Positions 23,515 to 36,100 of a stretch of DNA of 64,000 bases are shown piece by piece (the first letter of the stretch is position 1; every line of letters begins with the position of its first letter). Below the pieces are notes generated by a model, which made no database searches, was not told where the DNA came from, and saw nothing but the letters and a program-made list of their open reading frames with translations. This stretch comes from Zerene cesonia. Lineage: Eukaryota > Arthropoda > Insecta > Lepidoptera > Pieridae. The stretch is taken from NCBI RefSeq assembly GCF_012273895.1, contig NC_052106.1, positions 7,068,001 through 7,132,000 of the forward strand, given 5' to 3'. Made by a program: the position numbers and the translations under genes.

Positions 23515-24175
23515 TTTTAAGTGTTTTAATTAAGAGTATTTTCAAAAATAAAGCACTATCAACAATAAAATTCGCGATCAACATGAAAATGTCAACTGTC
23601 AGGTGTCATTGTCATAGATAATATGTTATAGAGTGTAATGAACATTGAACATAAACCTACATCAAATTTTCTAGTGCAATTTTATAGATCAAAGAACCTA
23701 GACTCCTAAATCCTAAATAAACTTTATTTTAAATTAATATGGATGTGTTCAGAATTTATAAGTGGCTCTAGTGTAACAAAAGTAGTTGTTTATTTGTAAA
23801 AATTGATCAAATCATAATTGTTTTCAATAAATAATTGTCAGTAATTATATCATAAATAATGTTTAGTTCAGAGATTTAAGATAACTAAAGAACTGTGAAA
23901 ATTTTTAATTAGATTCATGAATTTAATAAATCGATAGTTCATACCAATCACTACGCGCCACAGATTAGTAAATACTGTAGTGCCCACACAGGCCTCAAGT
24001 CATCAATGAGTCCAACGTGAAGTTCATGCAAAACAATATGTGCTAATTGCTAAACCGTCAAGTGAACAACCTGAAGTGAGTTAGTAAAATCGTAACGTGA
24101 CTGTGTGACGGTTGTGTGTTTCAGTGAATATTTGTCTAATATTTTTTTTAAGTCGAGTGTTTATTTGGAAAAACG
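23515..24175. promoter_or_regulatory. Bidirectional promoter region between SYF2 and Clic
   Basis: The 661-bp spacer holds both start regions. The Clic side (about 23940-24175) is less AT-rich and should contain its 5' UTR. No TATA box is evident in a suitable place for either gene, as is usual for broadly expressed genes. Confidence 0.5.
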
Positions 24176-27100
24176 ATGTCGGATGAAATCGCTGAAAATG
24201 GAACGGCGAACGGAGACGTTCCCGAAATCGAGCTCATTATTAAGGTATTGTTTTATTTAAGCACGTGTTTTGTTCAGGATTATCTACTCCGGTCACCTTA
24301 ACAACATTGCACTAAGCTGATATTCATATTTTGTAGAGTTGGCAATGTCAGGGATTTTTTGCCGCTGTTCAATCATCTCGGAATCGTTTACAATTATCAG
24401 TTTTGAGAACGCGACTTGTATGGTAGAATCGTATGCTTGAAAGTATATTATTACTGCACTTGTGATGCATGTTATTTAGGTCACTTGCCGTTGTTTTGTG
24501 CCTGATGCATTATGTATATGACCATTATGTTTTGAGATTTACGTTTTGACATATATGTTGAGATGAGGTCATTTCTTCATTGGATTATCGTTTGTTGAAA
24601 CGTGCATGACTCATTTATTGTGGAACACCAATATAAATTATTTTTAGAATTTCGTTTAAAGGTTGTTAGCTCACTGCTTGTCTTGTAAGGATAATCGAAA
24701 CCATTATCTAATTGGTATTACCATTAGTTAATGTGGAAATTACGCAATGTTCTGTTTTCTAAATTTGAGACTATTTCAGTTCAATATAGATGAGTATTAA
24801 AACTTTTGCATAATTTACCAAAAGTACAATAATTAATCAAAACATTGTTTTACAACTTCAATTAAGTAAAATATAAAATACAATAAAGGGCTCAAAGTTG
24901 CTCCCAAATACTGTAATGTTTAATAATTAAAAATTCATGTAATATTTATTTTACCAAAAAACCTTCACCACTTTAATGTTATCTAGAGAATAATAATTAT
25001 TGCTGGATCATTTTGAAATACTATTTTCATAGCAATTATCATCAAACACATTCAATTGGTTTTATTAATTTGTATTTCATATCAAAGGATTATATTAGTA
25101 TGACTCATAAGTAATCTATTGTTGGTCTTTTAATTTCTTTATTCTGTTTCTATGTACATATTATTATGTAGATCACAGAAAATTTCAATCACTCTTTCAC
25201 TCGTTTCTAGGATATTACAAATATAAGAATGTTGCTGTAATTCTATTGTAAATTAGGCTCTTTTTGAAAAGAATTCACAATTTCGAAGAGACAAACAATT
25301 AAGTTACTTAAACATTGAATTTCTAATAACAATACATCATTTCTATTCTTTCAAAATTTCCCATTTATAAAGCATTTCAATGCTATAAAACTAAAAATTA
25401 AATACATGATGTATTCCAAATCAAACTTTTACAGCTGATAACTCTAGTATATTACAATATTTATTTAATTTGAATATGAACAATCACCCATATGGTCATC
25501 TATTTATATACTAACAAAAATATAAATACAACTTTCATTCAGAAAGTGTATTTGCTACTGTTGGGTGATTGCCAAGCTGTTTTTACTTTATATTCGTTTA
25601 TTTGTGCATCCGCACTGGAAACTGTGTTATAGTGCCAATGTCATTGCTTTTTTGTAGTAATTTGTTTTTTATATTGTAGCATTTTCAATTATGAAATGGC
25701 TGTTGTTAGAATAAGGTATCTAATTTTCTACTTCTTTGTTAATGTCAAGTAAATTTTATTACAAATGGGGCAGATAGTTATTGTTGTTGATAGTTATTAG
25801 TATATTGTTTCGTTGTGAATAAAGAAGTTTTTATACAATAAAGCAATATAATCTGATCTATAACAGTGCATGTTTTATATAAATTAGAAACTATACAATA
25901 ACAAAACACTCAACAAGTATATTACACTCAACAAGTATATTATGAGACAATAACAATCTTTTTAAATACCCGCATCACCTATAATTATTGTAGTCATTAA
26001 AAATTGCACGGTTATTTGAGATGCTTGCTTGTTTATTAGACATGAGAAGTAAGTAGTGAAGCAGAATCAATTTGATTCATCACTTTCACCTTTTAGTTAT
26101 TTTATTCATGTAAAACTAAAAACTTAATATTACATCTCAGTAATAGTGTTAATCTTATACTGATGGTACTTTATTGTAAAAATCATATATCAGCATTCAA
26201 TCCCAGTAATGTTGCAAGTATTACCGAAATTATATAATTTTAATTGGCATTATACGCGTTACAAGAGAGCACTCGTCATCAGTCGCCTGCGCTCGCGCGT
26301 CTTAAATAAATGGTCGCTATGAACGCAACCATAGACAAGATGATTCAGTGTCTCTCTGCGAACGTAATAGTTGACGGAAGTATTAGCGAATATTTATTCT
26401 GTGGTAATAGATATACCGCATTTTTTATTGCACAGATGCGGGTTAATGGTCGTTTTAATTGAATTTTATATATGCCAGAATAGATAGGTATGGCGTAATA
26501 TGTATCTAAAATTAATTTTAGTTTGGCTAATTTTGATTAGGCAAGCATAATACTAAAGATCGTCTATGACGTTCTTGCGTGTAGTAAGGCGGTCAGATAG
26601 AATAATAGACGATAACAGAAATAATTTAAGATGTATATCTGAGCTTAAAATATCTATTGAATTCAAACTTCTTTTTATTGTGGCCTAGTGATCTGTACTA
26701 GTTACAGGTCTTTTCATAGACCTTTTTAATACACACGTTTACTTCACAACTATTAGTCTAGTCTAGGTAAACAGTTAAGGAACATACTCAACGGATTTTT
26801 ATTTAATATAATATTATTATTTTAGATAACAATAAATATCCTTTATTACACAAATGTTTCTATCAGATCTGTACTTAGTCTGGCCATAAATACTGTTACA
26901 CTTAATTATAAAAAAATATTACATTTGAATTTCGAATCTGTCATNNNNNNNNNNNNNNNNNNNNNNNNNNNNNNNNNNNNNNNNNNNNNNNNNNNNNNNN
27001 NNNNNNNNNNNNNNNNNNNNNNNNNNNNNNNNNNNNNNNNNNNNNNNNNNNNNNNNNNNNNNNNNNNNNNNNNNNNNNNNNNNNNNNNNNNNNNNNNNNN

Positions 27101-30100
27101 NNNNNNNNNNNNNNNNNNNNNNNNNNNNNNNNNNNNNNNNNNNNNNNNNNNNNNNNNNNNNNNNNNNNNNNNNNNNNNNNNNNNNNNNNNNNNNNNNNNN
27201 NNNNNNNNNNNNNNNNNNNNNNNNNNNNNNNNNNNNNNNNNNNNNNNNNNNNNNNNNNNNNNNNNNNNNNNNNNNNNNNNNNNNNNNNNNNNNNNNNNNN
27301 NNNNNNNNNNNNNNNNNNNNNNNNNNNNNNNNNNNNNNNNNNNNNNNNNNNNNNNNNNNNNNNNNNNNNNNNNNNNNNNNNNNNNNNNNNNNNNNNNNNN
27401 NNNNNNNNNNNNNNNNNNNNNNNNNNNNNNNNNNNNNNNNNNNNNNNNNNNNNNNNNNNNNNNNNNNNNNNNNNNNNNNNNNNNNNNNNNNNNNNNNNNN
27501 NNNNNNNNNNNNNNNNNNNNNNNNNNNNNNNNNNNNNNNNNNNNNNNNNNNNNNNNNNNNNNNNNNNNNNNNNNNNNNNNNNNNNNNNNNNNNNNNNNNN
27601 NNNNNNNNNNNNNNNNNNNNNNNNNNNNNNNNNNNNNNNNNNNNNNNNNNNNNNNNNNNNNNNNNNNNNNNNNNNNNNNNNNNNNNNNNNNNNNNNNNNN
27701 NNNNNNNNNNNNNNNNNNNNNNNNNNNNNNNNNNNNNNNNNNNNNNNNNNNNNNNNNNNNNNNNNNNNNNNNNNNNNNNNNNNNNNNNNNNNNNNNNNNN
27801 NNNNNNNNNNNNNNNNNNNNNNNNNNNNNNNNNNNNNNNNNNNNNNNNNNNNNNNNNNNNNNNNNNNNNNNNNNNNNNNNNNNNNNNNNNNNNNNNNNNN
27901 NNNNNNNNNNNNNNNNNNNNNNNNNNNNNNNNNNNNNNNNNNNNAGTAATAAATGTTATTTGCAGTTAACAATTTTCTTTTTTCTTTATTACAATATTTA
28001 TGGCAAGACTAGGTATTTATACTACTTATTTCACTCAATCTGTGTATTAAGTATTATCATAGTATATTTTAGTACAGTCAAGTATATTGTCGTCAAGTAT
28101 ATTGTCGTCAAGTATATTGTATGTTTACACAAAAGGTCTTCTAGAAGGTTCGAGATGCAAGCCGCATCCTCGGGCATTCCACTAGAGAGAGCGCATGCGC
28201 GCCTCCGAAACAGAAACCTTGCGCGGGCGCTGTCCTCAGAGAAAGTGACGCGACACGCGACAGATCGTGCCTAGAAAATGAGTGACATGATCGAATTAGC
28301 ATACCAGCAAGATAATATCACGATTATGCTAATTAAGCGTTTTGTTAGTACAGACTGATCCAGCCCACGATTTTTTAAGTCTAATAATCTAGAGCTTTAC
28401 GCCACCTACGCTTAAATCTGCATTAAATATATAACATAATATACACCTATATACAGTGTCGGCGACTATCGCTCTGTAGGACAATATCGGACTGAAGAAT
28501 TTGTCGGATTACCAATAGAGTACCGCCCATAGACCCTCCAAACAAACAATTGAACAAATTACCGATTCGATAATAAGATAAGATATCGTAGGTAGTTCAG
28601 TGTGAAGTATAAATAATTCTGCATTAGGTATGTCGAATTAAGTTAATAAAATAACACAATTTTAGAAGTCCAATATAGCGTTGAAAAAAAATAATTCCAT
28701 TTTACTTAACGAAATTCGGTAAATGCTTGCCTTTTTATGTTCTCAATATATAGTAATTATCTTGATTAAAAATGTTAAATTTTTTACTTTTATTGCCCTA
28801 ATATTGAAAATTTTACTTTTTTCATGTCAGGTCAAACAATCGCTTAATTTTCAATCGAAAAATCTTACGTATTGACGTAATTGATATCTGTTTTTTAGTG
28901 GAAATTTTCTCAGCAAATACAGATTTAAATGAAATATTTTTAAAACTTATAATTAATGAAGAAATTATATTACCTACTCGTTTCCAAATAGAGTTTTTGA
29001 GAAATTGAATGGTTTAATGCGAGTGGTACAAGTTATTAATAATTTGTAATGAATTACACAATAAATAAAATTACTCTCATAAATTCCTACTTATTATTTC
29101 ATACACATGTGCTGCTAGTAAGAAATTATAAGGCATATTAAATGTCAGATAGCAATTAAGTGACATACTTGTAATTATTGTATAGTTCAGTCACCAGCTC
29201 ACCTAGTCATATAATCGCCAAACAGACCTTTCAACAATTGAAAATGGAAGTTGCAGTTGCGAACAATTGCTAAAATGTATATTTCTGTTCTTTCAAAATG
29301 CTATAAAACTAAAAATTAAAATGTATATTGTTTTACCTTATAACTACGGTATGATATTTTAAAATTAATTTTATTTAAATAGTATTGAATACATTTCTGT
29401 TGCCCTCACGATTGCAGCCGTTCTATTGTGATAAGGATTTCCTAGAATCTGGCAATATATATGACTACGACTATTGGCAAACGTTTCCTTGAATTACATT
29501 TTAATTATAATTAATCATATCCCGCAATATTATTATTTACTTTTATTATGTTTATTGTACATTTAGTTGAAAAAGCGGCGTTGTTTGAAAATGCTCTGCA
29601 TAGATAGCGAAAATACAGTACAGAATGTCTACTAGTCTAGCTCCTTGACCAAATTTTCATAAAACTTTTACATAATATGCTTTCAGGTTATGTACTTATG
29701 CTTTTGATTTGATATCAGTGTATTATATCCAATACAACTTCCATTAAGGAAAACTTTTAAAAATTACTGAGGGTCGTTTAAAATCGGCACGTCAATTGTA
29801 ATGCAACTAACAAAATGATAACTACACTCTTCGTGTAATTCGGTATTTTCTCATTATCCTCCTTATTTTGTAGTTCATGTATATATTACATAATGTTTAT
29901 AATAGATTCGGAATCATGATTCTCTCCTAAATTTTACCACTATAGAGTAGACTAATACAGCGTCGTATTGGAAGCGAAGCACAACACGCTGCGCTATTCT
30001 TTTACATTGCAATTATGTCAATTCCACAAAAAGTGCACACATTCGCATCTCGACCTCGTCTCGTAAGTGACACAACAGATTTTTGTCGAGCTCAAACCAG

Positions 30101-33100
30101 TTATTATGCAAAAGTCGTGCGAAGTGAAGTAACGTACGCATTGCACCATGCTCGAGCTATACTCGAGACTTTTTATTGTCTGTATCTCAGTTCTGTAAAA
30201 GGTACATTTCCTTTATCAATTAGGAGAGTTCTGTGTAACAATGCCAAATTTTTTCGTGAGACTTCTCTTATGTTTTGCTGCTGGTTGTTTTATAAAGAAC
30301 TTGTGAGTTGTGATTCACCTCCGCTTCGCTTCGCTTCGTTTTGAAGAGAGAGATAGAGACTCTTTGATAATCATAAGAAACTCTTCATTGTGAATAAAAA
30401 ACAGAAAGAAAAATAAATTTCTTAAAAGAAATTGGCGGTATTATTGCTAGGATACGTCATTTTTCACATAACCTTGAGATATAAGAAAAATAAATAATAA
30501 AATGTTGACACAAAATACTGCATTTAAGCAATTCGAAAGTACATAAACAGAGATAAAATTTTAATTAAAGATAAAGTCTTTTGGCTGTGAAACAGGTTGG
30601 CTGAATATTTGTTGATTAATGTTTAATTTGATACATAACCACGCATTTGCATCTATAGAAAATTATTATGTATAAAAAAAACGTGTAATGTGTGAGAGGA
30701 CCAGCCTAATCGGTTCAGAAACACTTTGATAACAGCCTTGATAATAAATATCCAATATTTATTTTTTAATCTTTTATGCTTTAATCTTTACGTTGTAAAA
30801 CCATGAGTACACAACTCAAAAAACAGTAATTTTCGTGTGAGCATATGACACGTGCAGTTAAATTATTCAATGCTTCTAATTAGAGGATTATTGCTTAAAT
30901 GTATGGGATAACACAACAAGAAAAAAAAAACAATTACTTTTTCGTGATTGAGTGATCAGTGATTTGTTCTACTACCCACACTATTGGGTGTATTGGCCCA
31001 TTAATACCGTATTCAATACTCTTGCATTTGATTAAATTCTTCCCAAAACATTGTGTCTGTGTCGAAATCATTAAAACTTCAAATTACGGAAAAAAGAAAG
31101 CAGTCTATTTGCATTTGTTAATAAAGCCTTTGACCATAACAAATTATTTGAATGTATAATCTTAGACATCAAAGCAGGCGATGTTATTGTCGTGACGTAA
31201 TATCAAAATAACGTACAGAAAGTGAGAGGGAGAAAATTCTCTGTTCGCAATTTAATTGACGTTAACGATCGTTAAATTGAATCGTATCTAATCGCGAGCA
31301 ATTAAATGTCGGTCGGATTTTTATCTACGAAATCATATCTAGTACGGAATACGATAAATTGTAAATGAAGTTCTTACGATGTAAGAATATGAAGCCATTT
31401 AAACAGTATTTTATATTTATGTGAATGACATCAGAATTGAATATAAAAACGAACGAATGGATATATGCAGCAGACAGACGCACTTTCACGAACACTCGTA
31501 AAGTTACAGCGCAATAATTTGTTATTGAACTCTCAATATATTTTTTTATACCTTTAAATACCTATCTGCTTTGTACATGGTTCGATAATTTTTAATGCAT
31601 AGCCAGGTGTGGCTTTAAGGAGAGGAGCTCGTGCGCAACAACTTGGGGAGGGGTCTGCGCACGCGCACCTTTATCAATCGCACCTAAACTTGAACAATTA
31701 TAACCTCTATCCACATCGTTTTATAGCTCATAATCACCGGACAACTAACGTCCTACTTATTTATAGATTAGTTTGTAATCCTCATGGTATATAAGAGTTT
31801 GTTTAACTTCAATTCAGTAATTAGCCAGTCACACCTTGCATATAAGATATAACCGGACACAAGATAAAATGATTATGACTTGTATGTGTTTTGAAATAAA
31901 ATGATTCGTGTAAATTATCATCCATTAAAATTTATAGCGTTATTTATTTATTTTTATATCGTTTTCATCGCCGTCGCTATTCAGTGTTAATCGCGTTGTT
32001 TCGATTCAAATCGGCCAATGCGTATTTTGAGTCATTGCAGTAATTATAAAACAATTAATTCGTATTTAACAAATGTGCCTATCCGTAGTGAACTTTTTAT
32101 CTCAGATTGATAAATAAAATACTTTATACACCGGCTTGTCTACCTGTTAAGTGTACACAAGTACACCATTTGTTTACTCAAAAGTCATATAATGTTTTTA
32201 TTGTTGTCGAACATACTTTCTTTGTATACAAACAATATCAACACAGTGATAGTTAAGTATATAAATGAATTATAAGGGTACATTTTATGTGTCGAAAACG
32301 TAATATTTAACGTAATAACTTGTATATATTGTGATGTACGTATTACGTACGACCCGCGTCTTTTTTTAACACGCATTTATTTTGTATCACCTGTATGTTT
32401 GTATCTTACCGACCTCTTTAGAATCGATTTTGATCTACTTTGTACGTCATCATGTGGGATCGGTGACAATACATTAATTTCATGAGTTTACTTTTTTAAT
32501 CGTAATTATGTTGATTCAGTCAATGAGCGAGTATAATAGTTTTTTTGTTAAACTATCTGAGATATAATAAAGCAAGAGGCGGGGGGAAGGAGCCCCAGAT
32601 ACATACGTCATGTTCTAAGCAGCTCGGGCCTCTGCCTAGGGGCTGCCGCGCGCATGTTTTAATGTTTGCAGGTCTGCAGGTCCTAAAAATTGTATAGATC
32701 ATTTGTGCTGCTAGAGGATGCAAATCGCCATCTCATGTTACAAAGGATCTGCATTTTTATAACCATATTATGCTACAGAATTGCGGAAAACATTTACGGT
32801 GTGGGTTTTTATATAGTAGGTTTTATTCGATTCACGGGGGTCAGTTTCCCTAAGACCACGCTCGCTGTAAAGTGTTTTTAGATACGTCGTGTTAATAATA
32901 TAATGAATAAATCGCGGTTAAAATCCGTTACAAAGTCTTTAATATCTTAATCTATAATACTCGCATAAAATCAAACACAAAAAAATACTATATAATAATA
33001 GGTATTTAATGTAATAAAAATCTGTCTACAGTTTGTTCAATGTTCGCAGTGCAGTCGCACATGTTAATTTCCGTCAGCTGTTAGCCGTTACGCTAACATT

Positions 33101-36100
33101 CAAATTCGACATGTGTGACAGTTTATTTTAATATCCTGTTCTCTGGATAGACGTGGCGATAATTCCCTAAGGGTTGATTAGTAAACATTTTTATCATTCA
33201 TTAAATCAATTAGTGTCCCCTTTTCTATTAAACTATGTAACGTTATACACAATAACTTTAATAATACAGTTACAAAGTTCATTAATTTGCTTTTGACTTT
33301 AATTTCTAATCGATTACTATGTAATGATTTTCGTTTTATCTATTATGTATCCCCAGTTTTTTTATATATAATTGATCCCCTCCCCAGTTAGTTTTGAACA
33401 CATGCTAAAAGGTTCATTATGAGATTTACCCAGTTCTATGTAGTTTATTTATGGTTCATCGGGTTACCTACAAAAACTGAAAGTAGTAATGATATTGGAT
33501 AACTTAAACCATAATTATTATTGAGAATTTATATCAGATGTTAAAAGGTAAAAATCCATTGCCATAATTGGATTGGAGAAGATAATTATAGGCACAGATC
33601 TCGGTTCAAATACTGTGTACTTGCAAGAGCGCTAGTTATTTACGAGTATGAGTGTAAACCATGTACTCATACATGAATAAGTCTAATTGAAACTGGCAAC
33701 TGCTCACATTATAGCTCTCAACAGGCAACACCCATTGCATGTTTCTCTGAACATTTTGATTGTCCGACGACAGCAAAGCGCCTTCCAACCTCACTATATT
33801 CTCATCGTCATGTCTTATTTATAATGGGAGGGTATCATGAGAAACAATCGATGTTTTGTCTTTATTCGTGTTTCTGGACATTGCTAAATTACTTGTGCCT
33901 CTTAGGACATATATAAGCTTTCGAGACAAGGCCAGCAAAGCTATGAATTAGGCATCTCGTGTATGGAAGGTATGATAAATTGCAATTGTGAGAAACTTTC
34001 ACATATGCAATATAATATGGAAATAAAATAACTTTTATTAGATAGTCTGTTCTTCTATATATCGTATACTCAAGGGACTTTTTATTTGAAGAACTTTATT
34101 TCTTTTTTGTATGAAAAATTTAAGTATATTAATACTAAACTGGAATTATACAAAGGAAGCATTTATCACAAAGTGTTTATATTTTTGCGCAAGTCAATTA
34201 GTTTTTGATAATGTGCTTTGAAATGATAATGATTTCTTTATCTAGATCAAGGATCTGTTAATCTGTTATTGTCGCAATATTTCAATTAAAATTTTCATTG
34301 TGAATTGTTTGTGTAACATTGCATGCTCTACACCTTACCAATATCGCAATATATAACGCCTCTTTGTATACTACATTTCATGCTGTGTATAAACGGCTCG
34401 GATGCTTAAGCCCGATTCAATCAATACTGTTCCGCTCATTCCGAATCTTCCAATTGTAATTTTTGAATTTTATAATATGGCTTGTAGAGAGGACGTTTTG
34501 CAGTTGAGGTCGGAGAGAGGTCGCGCATGAGTCATCGCAAACCGGTTTCGCCGCAGCAACCAGACTCCGATTTTGATATTGGCTTCGTTAGCGTACCCCG
34601 TTAGAAGAATATTAAAGCTGTAGCTGTAATGGGCTTTAAATTAACCTTATTTAATACCTTTATCGGTCTCTGATTATAGTGATTAGTTCTACGCAGGGAT
34701 AAACTCGGCATTTTATACTTTTATTGACTTAGAAAAGTTTATTGTAACAATTTCTTACTTGTAGTTGATAGGCAACCATGATATGCTTTATGGCTTATGT
34801 AGAACGCTGGTAACTCAATAAATATATTTTCCTGCTTAAAAGTATCGTGAGACAATATTTGTGTAGTGACACCTACTTGTAGGAATGAACGGTGTATTAA
34901 GGAAATATGGCGGGCGTCTAGTTTTCTGTATCTACTTCCATGTGTCTCTTTCATACCCTTTCTTTTAGGGAGAAGGAGCCGTGACTTATGTCGGATTCGA
35001 AACCCCGCTGTGTTCCGTCGAGCCGCTTTAGTAATGAGGCCCCGGAAGCTAGTTAGTGTTCGTCCGCGGATCTCTTCCAAACCCTATCAAAATTTGATTT
35101 CCATCGAAGCATTTTGTATAATTATATTGTAGATTATAATGCGATATCTTAATGTAGCCTACTTTACAATGTCATTGAAAACTTACGTCATAGCGTATAT
35201 GTGCCTGCCGCCCTGAAGATAAGTCGAGATTAGATTAAGCCATAAATGAATACAAACTTACCTACTTTCCAGATTCACCATGAATTGGACGATAATGTAT
35301 AATATTTACGCTAATCAGTTGGAAACAATTTCGTTCTGTATAAAACAGAAATCTCTTGATGTCCATATGTTCTTAAGATTAAATTCTATACGATTATCGG
35401 TTCTACAAATATTTATATTTAAGATTGTTTCAACTTAGCAAACATATCATACTAAGGGTTTCACTAAGGATAGCGTGTACGTGCATTTAAATTGTATTGT
35501 TTATCAATTTATCGTAAATCGATAACGCTAATGATAAGTAGAATTGCGAGACACAGTACTGAATAATTCAGTTGGAAATATTTATCGGTTCAACAATTGA
35601 ACGATCTTTGGGCTAATTTAATTCATTATGTGTGTATTACTTAGTGTTTCAAGTAGAACAATTCATCGGGTTTTTATTCTGAATACTTCGTATGCATATC
35701 TTGTGCAATTTAGTACTAATAGTGTTCTGATCTGCTGTTAGCAGTTTTTGTCTTCATTCCTTCTATATTGTTATCTGCCGAGATCTCTGTGTCGTTTGCT
35801 TCTCATGCAATTTCGTTTATAACGTTGCTTTATTTATGTACAGTTATTGTCTATACATAATAGTGCTACTGAGACCGCAGACGATTCATTTCCAGCATTG
35901 CGGTTTGTGTTGCTTTAGATTTTAACAGATTCAGCCATTAGTATGTCCTGTCACGTTTGATGGTTCGACGTAGTTTCAGTTTGAATGGCCGCCACGGGAC
36001 ATTGGCCTTACCTTAATTGTAGAGAACTTGGATCTAATTTGAAAAGTTTGATGGGATTGTCTTTGAAGTGTACAATCCTCTTTGTTATAAATTCTTATGC

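Noticed and set aside
26925..28274. Open frames of 343-449 codons
   Set aside because: Composed almost wholly of N; the real right-hand part is low-complexity plus a GC-rich patch without coding character.
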